Notes: generated by a model from the sequence alone, not told the origin. 64,000 nt of DNA from Ciona savignyi (GCA_000149265.1 CH003047.1:637955-701954), one strand, 5' to 3'; shown: positions 21,601 to 42,714, counted from the stretch's first letter. Made by a program: numbers and translations.

Positions 21601-24600
21601 ACTATTGTAGGCGGCCTATGTCATCGCTAACTTTATCTAAATATTGTGTACCCCAAAAGCAACTACCCACAAAACTCTCTTTTTTGATATCACCCACGTT
21701 CTACCCTTAATTGCGCTGTTTATGTTTGTTGTCTTAACACTTGTTCCAGCCAAGAAAATATAAATTTGCTTTCCATTAAATGCAGTGGTATATGTTGTTG
21801 TTTGTTTAAAATTTAGTCCCATGACAGGGCTAGACGTTGACTACTTCAAAACGAATAACAAGTTGTTTCCACGACGAAAATATGAAGCAGGACTATTGAT
21901 AAAAATTTGGAAAATAGAAAAAGGCGGCAAAACGACAGTCGTTAGAACACGTCTAAAAAGCAATAAATTATTAAATATCGGAAATAATTAGACGTGGCCG
22001 CTAAATCCAAATAAAAACAAACAAAATAAAAACAAGTCGAATATGAGACGAATTTAGTTCACAACGTTATTATTAATTTATTGCATTATTACGCACATAC
22101 ACTTACCACAACTATGTTTGGTGACGTGTAATATTCTAGTGCCAGTATGCTTTGAAGCATGTAGATGAGCGGAAAGCTTACAAGCACTTGGTAAACCAGG
22201 CCCTGCAGCACGTTTATCCGGTGACTGAGAAAGGAAAATGGCGTGTATTCCAGACTATTATACTGAATCAGATTCTTTATATGTCACATAATTAATAGTT
22301 GATTTTTGAATGCTGTCCCAATAACTAAGGTCGCTAAGTTAAGAAATCATGAATTAGCGCCGATATACAATTTAATATCATTTTTTGATTGCTTATTCTA
22401 AAATTCCATAATAGCCCAGCAACTTTCTCTAAAAACAAAATAATATTTTTTATTTAAATAATGCCACATACTGCACTGTAAAAATATCAAATCATCTTAC
22501 ATTGTCATTGGTTGATTTCTCCAGCAGCAGATAACAAAATTACAGGGGAATGGGTTGGGCGGAATTACTGCTTCCCCTCTCAGTGCTTCCACCATTTTAG
22601 CTTTGCCCCCGTAATAATGAAGCACGTATGTGAAAAATTTCTTCAGCACAACGGCAAAATAACTGGAAAGTAAATCAAATAAAAAAGAATTAGAGAAAGA
22701 GAGTAATAAATAAAGTATTTCATTTATTTTTTTGCAAAAAATATTTTGAGGTCGCACAAACGCCGTTATTTTTAAATATTTTAGCCACAAAACAAAACCT
22801 ACAATGAAAAGAAAACCGTTAATACAACCGAATAAAAGAAAGCATACCATACACTCGATCATCTATTAAATTATATCCTTTATTTTTTTCAATGACGTGT
22901 TTTAACGACCGTTCGTTTTGCCGACTTTTCCTGTTCCCGTGTCGTTATTTTATTCGCTTGCCATTTTTAAACACTATGGCAAAAAATGAATAAACTAAAC
23001 TAAACACGCATTTCTGAATATTGGTGAAACCACCAGTCCCAAGTAAAAATTAATGTGGTGGTAAGTACGTTTGATGGCGACCAACTTGCCCGTTTTAGGA
23101 TAACTCATATTAAGTGATTAATACAGGTGTTTAATTTAAGTTTATATCATCAGACAGTCCTGACTTACAAAATATCCATAAAAAGAATAGACATGGACTT
23201 ACAAGCTTGATGCAAACCGAGTGGTTCCAGATGTTCTTGGGGCATAAAGTCCAGTGATCGAAAAAATAGTCATCATCTAAAACATAGATTACATGGAATA
23301 AATGTATTCTTATAGATCTAATGTTGTGTGAACTAACTGAAAATGTTTCTATTAACAAAAATTAAATTATATTCAAATAATCGTTTAGCAAAATAGATTA
23401 CACTAAAGCAAATATAGTAGGCCTATAGGAGGATAATGGTTTGACTCGATTTATACCCATCAACACCGATAACGCAAAAAATTTAAAATAAACCCACTTA
23501 ATTTGGCAATGTAAAACCTACATGTATCATAAAATAGGCCGTAGGGGACTTTTCAAATGGTCTGATACCTGCAATAATCGTGTTGCCTCAGTTAAGACCT
23601 TTGTGATTGCTGGTATTGACCATGTTTTTTCAACACTTATATACTATAATTGATTTCCATAATATACACATGGAAAAAATAAATATCATATATAGTATAG
23701 GGTGAAGATTAATTTTCTTTAAATGAATCAGCGCTGTTTTCATTTACACAGTACTAAGATGTAGGTTGGGAATCTACTTACAATATTTATATTGCACTAA
23801 TTGTAGATTTGAATTGATAGAATCACACAATTTATCCATCACATTTCCAAATAAAATCAAATAAATCTTACGGGGAAAGCGCTAAGCACCCAAATAGCGT
23901 AGACTGTTCTTTTCCAGTGAATTGAATTTCGGACCAGGAAGATCACTTCATCAATGAAAATGATCAACATGAGGAAAAGTAGAACAAAAGGCACCGACAT
24001 TCTGCCTATCATGGGAGATCCGCCTTCTGAAAGCAAAAACAAATCGGAATGATGACGTGCACAAAACGTTTCAATCTTAATTTAAATCAACATTTCATAA
24101 AAAGTAGGCTACCATAAACGTACAGGAAGAAAAGTACAAACGCAATTTGTATTTATATTAACAGTGAACTATGGCGCATAGCTTATTGGTATTTAAAAAA
24201 ATTACAAAAAAGCGTAATAGGTATCGGCCAATTCTAATTCATGTCTAAAATATTATGGTTAAAGCGTTTAATATCTGTCTTAAATAAATGATGCATAAGG
24301 CAAATAATATTTAAATTCTGTATAGCGGAGGGCATATAGCAAATATGTCACATGACGCATTACGTTGATTTAAATTTTATTAATTACTTCGTATACTCAT
24401 AATGCCTTTTACATGGAGTATTTAGTTACATATACTTATATCCAACTAGCAGTTTAATTAGTTCAGTATTATCGTACATATGCTAGTTGGAAGAAATAAG
24501 AACATAAAATAATTAACACTTTCAAGCATACCTCCTATTTTTATCCATAAGTCTTGAGAAGATATACTTCGCTGGCCGGAACAGTCCCAGACTAGTGGTG

Positions 24601-24643
24601 AAGCCTCCGTTGTGTTTACGAACGTTGTACTTAAGTTGTCCAT
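18664..24643 (-). CDS. SLC51A: Organic solute transporter subunit alpha, paralogue B
   Basis: Nine exons: 24532-24643, 23872-24026, 23203-23276, 22501-22662, 22107-22224, 21459-21576, 20792-20917, 19141-19268 and 18664-18798. The spliced CDS is 1128 nt, 375 residues. Exons 2, 3, 5, 6, 7 and 8 have the same lengths and phases as paralogue A; only exons 1, 4 and 9 differ. Family marks: NLST and NTT glycosylation sites before WDCSG; FIDEVIFLV with IWVLSAFP; GLYAPRTSGTTRFASS; YFAVVLKKFFTYVLHYYGG (matching the human 'FYAV...GFGG' segment); a cysteine loop CNFVICCWRN; and PCGFPYPDK in exon 7. The acidic tail (DDVIETQRNDVKQMDFDVI) is unlike that of A, which hints at different trafficking. The start at 24643 is preceded by an in-frame stop, so it is well fixed. 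Confidence 0.9.
19366..19650 (-). repeat. SINE copy, full length, in SLC51A-B intron 7
   Basis: One of the best preserved copies: 'ggataggatattcatgttta', 'cgtgaatgggaaaacc', 'gggcaatcgtcagatcacc', 'gttaccggagctattgcag', 'gttaagtgccttgcccaaag' and 'ctttcggctaaaagtcgcg', closing with 'cagactaaccgg'. It serves well as a family reference. Confidence 0.82.
19659..19851. mobile_element. Possible small MITE next to the SINE
   Basis: It has a purine-rich left end ('aaaaggagagaaggaggaa') and an imperfect inverse at the right ('tttcctacttccctctttcc'). The interior has the same telomere-like wording (reverse of 'ggggttaaa', 'agttagtgttaaaa') as the MITE at 5234-5938. Confidence 0.4.
20960..21240 (-). 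repeat. Degenerate SINE copy in SLC51A-B intron 6
   Basis: 'tatgtttatcccggct', 'taatcgtcaaattacatcg', 'tgggttacaagaactattg' and 'aacttcgataagtgcc' follow the reverse SINE order. Confidence 0.45.
22860..22990 (-). repeat. Dispersed repeat family R1, copy in SLC51A-B
   Basis: In reverse it reads 'cgacacgggaacaggaaaag', then 'cggcaaaacgaacggtcgtt' and 'aaaacacgtc'. Related forward pieces lie at about 20665-20715 and 21905-21957, and another reverse copy at 38735-38880. The pieces at 21905 and 22860 form an inverted pair around exons 22107-22224 and 22501-22662. Confidence 0.5.
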
Positions 24644-27600
24644 TCTTAAATGATTTTCAATGTCGCATTCAACTTAAGAAGTACCTGCGTGTATAGCATA
24701 ATATTCGTAAAAGCGGAAGAACAAACATTAAAAGTGCAAAATCATGCAATAAAATAGAAGTCCTAAAGAGACCCTGAAGTAGGGCAAAGGCAAACCTTAA
24801 ACAAGATGAATAAAACTTATCATATCAAACTATCGAATTATCACTAAAATATGTTTTGGTTTGAGGGATAACTCCCATCGAAATATGTCTGAGTTATCGA
24901 TAACCATCCCTTTTTATACAGGTATATGCAATAAACAGTGAGGTAGCTCACGATTTTACTACTAAAATTAATGACGTTGATCCATACTTTCAAAGAACTC
25001 TGGTGTTTGCTCTACTAATGGGCTATGTAAATACAAAGGGTTGAAGCGTTTAACAATGCGAAAATGTGATCACATGACAACCAAGCAAACGATTGGACGG
25101 CCATGCAAGCACCGGGTTGCATTGTCTTGCCCTTTACGTGCTTGCAGAGAGTCACATGTCAAACCACCAACATGTTGACTTGCGAGTTTGTTGACGAAGG
25201 AGGTCGACCATAAGTTATAGATCTATTATGATTTTCGAAATTTTACAATTTAATAAAATATATTAACTTTGTCGTAAAATATATGACTGCCCACCCACCT
25301 GTTTTATTTTATGTTTTTACCGTAATTTCGCATAAACTGTTCAATTCAAACATCTTTAAAATGTTAAACTTCCCCTAAACAACTCTGGAAATAATTAGAA
25401 ATGTCTAACTTTTATTTTTTATATAGTGCTATATATTCTATTAAACAAAACAATAATACAACTACAGAAGTTTGATAAGTTTAGTTCAAGGCTAATAATA
25501 AAGCACTGAAAATAGCATACGACGAGCAAACTGCGCTATACTTGGATAACAATCTCATTGTTCCCGTAAAATCCTATTGTGCTCACATGTAGTCCGTACT
25601 ACGTTTAATATGTATGCATACATCCAAGTTCAATAGACGACGGGTACAACAAAAAGAATTCCGGCACAAACGTGTTTTGTTTATCAACCTTGTCTCAGAC
25701 GCATGTTTTTATCATATTTTTACGCAATTTCAAAGCTGAACGGATTCTTTTTTAAGTCTTGTAAATATTTTTAATTATATTTATTATTTTCCTACTTATT
25801 TTTCTGCACACGTAGATCGCGCCACAAGTTTCGGGTGGGGCAATTTCACAGGTCAGTCATGAAGCAGATGAAAAACACCGGTAATACCAGTTTCATTATG
25901 ACGGTTTGGTTTGCAGTAGGTTGATAGAGAGAATTTCTCACGCATTGTCGTTTGATGTTACGAGTCAAAAAAATTTAAGCTTAATAATATGACGCATGGG
26001 TTTCGCAACTTGCGTGCCATTCGAGTGACTTTTAACACTAAAACTCGTAAAGTTGTACTTACACCTGAATAAAGTCGTCAGCTTTATTGCACATGCTTGG
26101 TTGTGGACAGTAGAGTGTAGAACCGAAATTTATTTTAAAATAAGGCAATTGTTAGTTAGTCTTGTCAGCTTAAGACAATAGTGGTATGTACAAAATAAGA
26201 AACCATGCCTGTATACTATGCAGAACATTGTATTAGCTTATCTAACACCATGGGTGGGATTGTTTTATTCGAATTTGAAATGACGCTACGCACATTTTAA
26301 CCTAATTATGTTTATTTTACACGCTTGCAGTAAGTATTAAAAACTGCACTGAAATGGGATTTGTTTGTTGTTGGCGAAGCAGTTGTGATTGTGGTCGGTT
26401 GCTTGCTATTTGTTGTTGTCCCATTGACTACTCACAATAACTTGAAACATGTATTAAAAACCAATGTCAAAGCGAACATATTTCCATAAAACAGGCTACG
26501 TGATGATTAAACGTGAATATCTTATCCTAACACTACCTTTTAATTTTTTATTTGTTGCAGTTTTGTTTAAAATAATCAGCCAACAATTTTTGTTATTCTG
26601 TTTCACAATTTGTTTCGGCAAAACTACAACTTTTACCGTATGGAAGAATTGACATACATTTGAAGTATACGGAACAATTGACATATTTAACCGGTTCTGG
26701 CCTTCCTATCTCGTTAAGGTAGAAAAAATGTAATAAGTAGGAGAATGGAATTCATATGAAAACGCAAATGTATATTCCAAGTACGCAGGTAAATTGTTAA
26801 CACATGAATTTCCCTTACGAGTTTTACGAGGATAACGGATAATTATTTTTCTCATTAACCTTAGAATACAAGCAACCTTCCAAAGTATTACATCATGTAT
26901 ATCAAGACGGAATGTTTTATAATAAATATTCACTCTTAGACAAAAATCTGGTAATGCAAAATAGGTTGGATACTCTGTATTCTTGGCTGTGTTGCATTGT
27001 CGAAGATATTGCAATAACAGTATAGATGTGTTCTACCGAACCCAATTTATAATGGTATCAAGGCGCCAATATTTCCGCCCCGTAAAGTACGATCTTAAAG
27101 TATAGATTCGGTGTCACTTATTGATGGCAATGCTTCTCTAAAGAAATATCTAAAAGTTATTGTAACAACTGTATATCGTTAAAGTTCACATCGTTTGTGT
27201 GACGTTATGGTTTTGCCCCTTAAGATCGGGCAATCCCAAGGTTGTGACGTCAAGAACACGCCCCCTCTATTTATTGCCTCGTTTCCTCGTTCTTTCTTTA
27301 TTTGTATTAGTACCGAACCACTGAACAATTTATACTGATTACTGAACGACACTTACCTGCAAAGATGATTAGTCGAGAAGTTTTTTGTTAATCTTTTTTG
27401 AGCAGTGATTTCATGATAATATTTTCATTATATTTATTTTATGTATAGAAGACCGCACATTAAAAGATAGAAAATACAGCGTGCGAGTTTAAGCTGTAAA
27501 ATGACAAACAGACATTCTTACTGGTTCCAAAATATCGGGCGTACTTTATATTCAGATTCCCCATCTATTTATTTTAAACTTTTCTTCAGGTGTTCCGCAC

Positions 27601-29286
27601 GCTTAACTAGTTTATATATTATTGCTTTAGGGGGTTTTCCGGAGTAAACTGGGTCATTTTAATTAAAAATTAGTTGTTTTTATTGGAAGTAAATATTCCT
27701 TTACGGTGCCGAAATCTCGGCAAAATCGCCAAAATTCTAAACAATAGGCAACTTTTTTACATTTCTTTTTTACATAGCGATTTTTCCCTTGAGGATTTTG
27801 TAAATTGTAAAGTCGATGCAAACCAAGGGAATGCTAGTTAAAATTCCAAAAAGTTTTAACATAATTGGATTAGCCTTTTATGTCAATCACCTTGCGACTG
27901 GGCATGCATGTGACCAGCGGAACGGTGAAAAAACAACAAAAACGGAGTGAAATCAATATGTTTGCCCTTCGGAATCGAGGAAATCCATAATAAAACAGTT
28001 ATTTAAAAAATCAGGATAATATGGAAAAACTAGAGTAGTTAAAACACGTCAATAAGTGTATACATGTTATAACTCTCCGCTATCACTTCTCTTGTCCTTA
28101 TATATCCCCCCATATAAACAGCGATGTCTCTGCGCAACTGATTGATTAAAAAGGAAATTCCGTAAAGTCTCCACCATTTTCCGTAGTGTCACTTATTAGG
28201 ATAATATTTTATATTTTTTTATACTCTTTTAAATTTGACGTGAGTTGTTTTTTTCTAGAATTAGGATATATATTGAAAAACCAAAATAACGGCTTTGAAA
28301 ATGTATGTTGATAATTTTACTCGTGTGATTTGCCTAAAATTATCAATCGTTATCCATCGAAGAGTTTGCCTTGACCTCTACTTTTTTAAAATTCTCAGGG
28401 AATTCGTGCTATTGGGAAAAATGTAAAAAGCGATAATGAATTTGAATAACAAAAATAAGCGTGCCACCCACACCCATCTACAATCCTTTACGGGAAATTA
28501 AACCTCGTTGAAAATGAAACTAGTGATCATTAGGTTTGAACCTTCTGAAAGTGTTAGCTAATATGCAGTGGAAAAATTTTGGGTAAATTTAGTCAGGGGA
28601 ATTTTCGACAGACCCAAATGTATTAGCATGTCGGCTATTTTATAATTTTTCGGCGCGAAATGTTTTTTAAGATTTTGTTAACTTTAAATCGTAAAACAAT
28701 TAGTGAATAATTAAAATGAACAAAAAAGGACAAATAAACACTACGTAGCACCAAATTACCACCGGTTATCCCCTAAAATAAAAACTAGATTACCCAGGAA
28801 TACGGTCGTTTAAGCACGTAGAAACATATATCTAACAGTCAAAACGGGTTTTAAAATAGTGGTGGTTAACACACTAGTTATTTCTTAGTTCATTTTATAC
28901 ATTTGATGTTAATAATTCTTTTCAGCGAAATATTTGCAAAGCGTAATTGAGGATTTTCGTCATGCTGTTCCTTGAGTAAGATGACTATCAAGCATTCTCG
29001 TGGGTCGTTCAAAAATAGCAAAATAAAATATAAACGCAAAATTACCAGTGTCACGAAATACGCACTACAGTACAAATGTTTGGTCGTCAGATAGCCACGT
29101 AACACCACCAGATATAGAGCTCAAGTAGCACACTATTGACACTGGAAATCACTTGCAATAGGAGAAACCTGTTTAACCAGTGTTGTTCAGAGACAACACA
29201 ATACAGAAAACTGTATATTTCCTGTTTGAAGCAGTAACCCACTTTTAAATATTTTAATAAAATTTCTACTTAAACATATTTTCTGG
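24644..29286. other. 4.7-kb spacer between SLC51A-B and KAT2
   Basis: No coding exon can be supported on either strand; the frames at 26464-26652, 26496-26684, 26706-27014 and 28890-29108 lack domains and splice partners. The stretch should hold the SLC51A-B promoter. An E-box-bearing site, 'gatcacatgaca', lies near 25066-25080, about 430 bases upstream of the SLC51A-B start, and a second 'gtcacatgtc' near 25150. Confidence 0.5.
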
Positions 29287-29292
29287 TTTATT
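29287..29292 (-). terminator. Poly(A) signal of KAT2
   Basis: AATAAA on the minus strand, 92 bases past the TAG at 29384-29386. Confidence 0.65.
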
Positions 29293-29383
29293 TTCCCGAA
29301 ATTACATCAGAATTTTATAACGAAAACAAGAAAATAAAAAAATTTGTTTACGAATAGAAATTCTTTGCCCAAAATATACGGGT

Positions 29384-38317
<8,934 letters not shown>

Positions 38318-39523
38318 TTTGTTACTGTGAAACGCTCTCCTTGTTTTCGACACTCACTCTTAGTAGTTAGTACCAGTACTGAAATAAAAACTTCCTTGCT
38401 CCGGGAAATCCCCTAACACTAAAAACATAGAAATGTTTTTACTACTGTTTAGATTTCAGCGGTACACATCTTTTTTTGCAGTAATTCGTTTATATTAGTG
38501 CCCCTTAATGAACATTTTAAGGAGCTTCTCTATTAAGGAACACTAGTTCACATGAACGAAAGCCCACACTCGCAAAGATGTTAAATTTTTTTTGACCTTA
38601 CAAACCACGTTCCATCGTCTATTCTTTGGGTTTGGCTTAACTGATTTCGATAACTAAGGCAAATTTAGATATGTGTGATAAATAACTATCGAATGACACT
38701 TTATATATTCCGTTAACCTTACCTTTTAATATTTGTATCCTTTTCTTTTGATGATGCTTTAAAGACTGTTCGTTTTGCCTTCTTTCCCTGTTCACGTGTT
38801 GTTATTTATTTTATTTGCTATTATTTAATACCAGGTCAAAAAATGATTTAACTGCATAAACTAAACTATATTTTAAAACAAGTTAATGCTTAAATCGACA
38901 GTGATCTGATCCAAATTTAGGCATCGGAGAAATAAAATTCCCCTATTAGAAATTAAATGACGATTTTATGTTGTTGTTTTTGTTTTCAACATTTGCATTA
39001 CTAATCGAAACTAAAAAGAAGGTATACGCTGCTTTACATAGGAATTTTATTAAGTACCATATTTAAACACTGTCGATTAAGCAAATGTTTGTGTTGTTGT
39101 TATAACCTATGGACTTAATTCTTATCTTAAGCGCATGTTTGGAGTTTTGTACTTAATACATTGAGTGTTGGCTATATGCATTTCTATTTCGGTACCTCTA
39201 ATGACTACAGGATCGCTTGGGCCTTGGGGGTTAGGGTTAGAGTTAGGGTTAAAATGAGAGTTAGGGTTGTAAGCGACATATAGTTTATTATTTTACCTTT
39301 TTAAATACAATTTGCAGTTAGTTGTACCTATTATATTAAATCATTTTTTGAGAGTGGCTAACAAAAAGACTTTTTGTTGTATTTATATAGCAGTACTTTG
39401 TTTTTTTCTGTTTGTAAATTATAATAATTTATTTATTTTGCAAAACACGAATTGACCCCACTATGTCTTTTAACTAGTTTTGTGTTACTAATAGACTAAC
39501 AAGTTCTTAGTCCACTATACAAA
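38318..39523. promoter_or_regulatory. Shared upstream region of divergent KAT2 and CRYZ
   Basis: The two genes are transcribed away from each other from this 1.2-kb stretch, so it must hold both promoters. It includes a reverse R1 repeat (38735-38880) and a telomere-like tract near 39228-39270. No clear TATA box or CpG-rich core was seen. Confidence 0.45.
39228..39270 (+). repeat. Telomere-like TTAGGG-type tract
   Basis: Several 'gttagg' units ('ggggttagggttagag', 'ttagggttaaaatgagag', 'ttagggttg') in imperfect tandem, about 250 bases upstream of the CRYZ start. Confidence 0.6.
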
Positions 39524-40534
39524 ATGATGTCTTCCAAAATCCCTGTATTGAGTACCACTGTTATGCGAGGGGTTTTAGTTTCGAAATTCGGTGATCCTGA
39601 TGTTTTGGAAGTAAGACGCGATCTTCCAATTCCAAAAACTCAAGCCAATGAGGTATTGGTGAAAGTTGCGGCTGTAGGAGTGAATCCTGTTGACACGTAC
39701 ATACGGGCGGGTAAATATGCCAGACTTCCAAACTTGCCATATGTTCCGGGAAATGATATGTGTGGCACTGTTGTATTTGCTGGCGCTGATGTTACAAGTA
39801 TAAAAGAAGGTGACAGAGTTGCATCTTTCATGCATGTCAAATCTGGAGCATATGCTGAGTACTGTGTAGTCAATGCGGACTGGTTGGTGCGTTTGCCAGA
39901 AAATTTTGATTTCTTGAAAGGTGCAGCAGTTGGTACACCATACTTCACAGCATACAGGGCACTGTTTACAAAAGCAAAGGCAACACCAAGCGATATTGTT
40001 TTAGTACATGGGGCAAGTGGAGGCGTTGGTGTAGCAGCATGTCAATTTGCCATTTCACAAGGTATAACTGTTTATGGTACAGCTGGTTCAGAGGAAGGAA
40101 TGAAGGTTGTGCGATCTGCAGGTGCCAAGGATGCATTTAACCACAGAGAGGAAGGATATACTGCAAAAATAATGAAAGCCACTGGAGGAAAAGGTCCAGA
40201 CATCATTATTGAAATGTTGTCCAATGTTAATCTTAACAAAGATTTGGAAATGTTAGCTCCGAGAGGCAAGATCGTGGTTGTGGGTTGTAGGGGACCTATT
40301 GAGATAAATCCAAGGCTTTTAATGGGAAAAGAAAGTTGTATTGAGGGCGTCGGTCTTTTTGCAACTCCTCAAGAGGATTTTTCAAACATGAGTAAAATCA
40401 TTACCGCAGGTTTAAAACAAGGTTGGCTAGATCCAGCCATTGGAGTGCAGTTTTCCTTGAACAGTGTCCAGCAAGCACATAAGGAATTAATCCACAACAA
40501 AGGTTCAAAGGGCAAGATGGTACTGATCTTATAA
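39524..40534 (+). CDS. CRYZ: Zeta-crystallin / NADPH:quinone oxidoreductase
   Basis: A single uninterrupted exon of 336 residues. It belongs to the zinc-lacking quinone oxidoreductase branch of the medium-chain dehydrogenase/reductase superfamily, which makes one-electron reductions of quinones with NADPH in the cytosol; the human protein is 329 residues. Visible marks: the GroES-like N-terminal half with GVNPVDTYIRAGKY (about 52-65) and LPYVPGND; AAVGTPYFTAYRAL (about 134-147); the nucleotide-binding glycine motif VHGASGGVGVAACQ (161-174); and FNHREEGY, DIIIEMLSNVNLNKDL and GCRGPIEINPR, which match vertebrate CRYZ closely. The start is the first of two adjacent ATGs (39524 and 39527). The lack of introns is odd beside the many-exon neighbours and may mark an old retrocopy or intron loss. 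Confidence 0.95.
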   Translation: MMSSKIPVLSTTVMRGVLVSKFGDPDVLEVRRDLPIPKTQANEVLVKVAAVGVNPVDTYIRAGKYARLPNLPYVPGNDMCGTVVFAGADVTSIKEGDRVASFMHVKSGAYAEYCVVNADWLVRLPENFDFLKGAAVGTPYFTAYRALFTKAKATPSDIVLVHGASGGVGVAACQFAISQGITVYGTAGSEEGMKVVRSAGAKDAFNHREEGYTAKIMKATGGKGPDIIIEMLSNVNLNKDLEMLAPRGKIVVVGCRGPIEINPRLLMGKESCIEGVGLFATPQEDFSNMSKIITAGLKQGWLDPAIGVQFSLNSVQQAHKELIHNKGSKGKMVLIL

Positions 40535-40600
40535 AAAACCTGAAGGGAACTGGTTTTTACATGTAGTCATTATAGGTGCTTAATGGTACAGGCTTGGTTT

Positions 40601-40606
40601 AATAAA
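40601..40606 (+). terminator. Poly(A) signal of CRYZ
   Basis: AATAAA 67 bases past the CRYZ stop. The next gene begins 272 bases further on. Confidence 0.6.
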
Positions 40607-40877
40607 AAACAATTAAACTGCAATGAAAAGAAAATGATCGTTTAATACCAATGAACTATGCAAGTTTTCGCAATATTTTAAAGTGTAATGCAGAACTGGA
40701 GCAGTTTTCGCATTTTTTTGCTTAATGCAACAATACTTTTTTTTAGATATTCTACTAATTTAATATAAAAATTGTAGTATTTTAAACCGGTTGTTTGCAG
40801 ATTGCATTAAAAGAATCAAAAAGACTAATTGTGAATTTGAATTAAGGAATTAGAACTCAAAAACGTAACATTGCATT

Positions 40878-42379
40878 ATGAACAAGGAAGAAAATGACAA
40901 CTATGATTTCCTGTTTAAAATTATTTTAATTGGAGATCCTGGAGTGGGAAAAACTTGTGTTCTTCAGCGATTTAAAAGTGGGATTTGGATAGAGTCACAA
41001 TCTTCTACAATTGGAGTTGATTTTTGTATGAAATCATGTAACATTGATGGAAAAATTGTAAAACTACAGGTTTGGATTAAATTTAACATCTTTTTGGTAC
41101 CTTTAAATCCTTAAAAAAATAGTTTTTAATTTGGTAATTGGAGATTTTCTATTAAACTACAAAAATAAGTGTGGGCATTTAATTCAAGTGGATTCGTCAA
41201 AAACTGTAACCAGTATATTACATTTACAAAATGTTTTTCCACACTTTGTGTGTCAATAGTTATATCCTATATTTTGTGTAATTAATCTTATACAGTATAA
41301 ACCTATATTAACCCTTTTTGTAGATATGGGACACTGCAGGACAGGAGAGGTTTCGCACCATCACACAGACATATTATCGCAGTGCTAATGGAGTACTCTG
41401 TGCATTTGATATAACATCTGAATCATCGTTTTGTAATCTCAATAGATGGATGGAAGATGTGGCAAGATACTGTGCTGGAGATGCTCTAAAATTACTCATT
41501 GGTATATGAACATTTAGCTAGTTATATTCAAACTATTTAGTTAATTTCATTGTTATGATGTGCTGTTCCCCCGAAAGCATACTTACAACTGTTAACAGGT
41601 GACAGTGTAAGTTTTAATGCAACACACGCTAATACCTCTGAGACAAGTATTTTTGAGCACATGTGCTATGTTATAACATTTATTCTTTGTGTATACTATC
41701 TTATTTTACCTAAATCAGGTCGAGTACACTAAAACCAGGTCAAACACACAGAAGGTAGTGTGAAACTACTTAACAGTGTGCAGTTGTACCATAAAATTGT
41801 ATTTTAAATAAAAGCACTCCAATACACACTTTAACATTAGATTTCAATTCACTGTATTTGGCATTTTTTTGGCAATTGGTGGAAGTGCAGTGTTAAAAGT
41901 ATAAATTGTATGGTATACGAAAATACTATACATGTCTTAATATCTTTCAAACAGGGAGGGCATAACATTTTGATAAATGCTGATATTTTAAACCTGCTTG
42001 CATTCCCTCTAGTAGGAATATATATGTGAAGATCTATATGTATATACTAAGGACTACAGCACACTATAAATAAACATCTTATAAATAAAAATATAAATAA
42101 AAAAAATGTTTGTGTTTAGGCAACAAATGTGACAAAGTAAACCATCGCGTTGTGACTGAAGAAGAGGCAACCAATGTGGCAGCCAACTGGGAGGCTCTCG
42201 ATTATGTAGAAACTTCGGCGAAAGACAACACTAACATAGAGCATGCATTTATGAAGCTAGCCAGTGAGCTTGTTAAAAAACACTCGAACCCAAATTTGCA
42301 ACAGGGTGATCTTGCATCTAAAGGTTTCTCTTTAGCCAATGACAGAAAATCAATCTCTTCGAAATCAGTCTGTTGTTAG
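40878..42379 (+). CDS. RAB43: Rab small GTPase, Rab43/Rab19 type
   Basis: Exons 40878-41069, 41324-41501 and 42120-42379 join to 630 nt, 209 residues. It is a membrane-switch GTPase of the Golgi/vesicle traffic class. G1 is GDPGVGKT (19-26), the switch I Thr is T44 in STIGVDF, G3 is WDTAGQE (66-72), G4 is NKCD (125-128) and G5 is TSAK (155-158). [17 protein letters not shown] is the Rab signature region and resembles Rab43 most, with Rab19 second. The protein ends KSVCC, giving two C-terminal cysteines for double geranylgeranylation. The catalytic Gln71 is present, so it should hydrolyse GTP normally. Intron 1 follows CTACAG|gtttgg and intron 2 splits a glycine codon. A possible splice acceptor near 40795 lies between CRYZ and the start. 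Confidence 0.92.
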
Positions 42380-42714
42380 GTTATTTACGTTTGTATTTTC
42401 AAAAGCACTTGTATTTCTTTACCCTACCCTGCCTTAAGTTTCAATTGAACTATGAGTGTTTTGTTTTTCCCAGTCTGTTATTTATTTTTCTTAAATATTG
42501 TTCATGACTTCTCGCCATAGGATATTTCTTCTTTTCAAACTACCTTGTATGATTTTAAACACAAAGATGTATCAAAGTGCATGTGAGATTTCAATTTTTA
42601 ACTGTACAAGTTGCCAAAAATGCTGCCATTATGAACCTGTCGATTTACGCCACAATCCCACAATCCAAATTGTACATTAATACGAAGCACGCTTAAAACA
42701 AATTTTACCAAAAA

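Noticed and set aside
38318..38353. KAT2 N-terminal extension from 38353
   Set aside because: The codon there is GTG; the first ATG, in good context, is at 38317.
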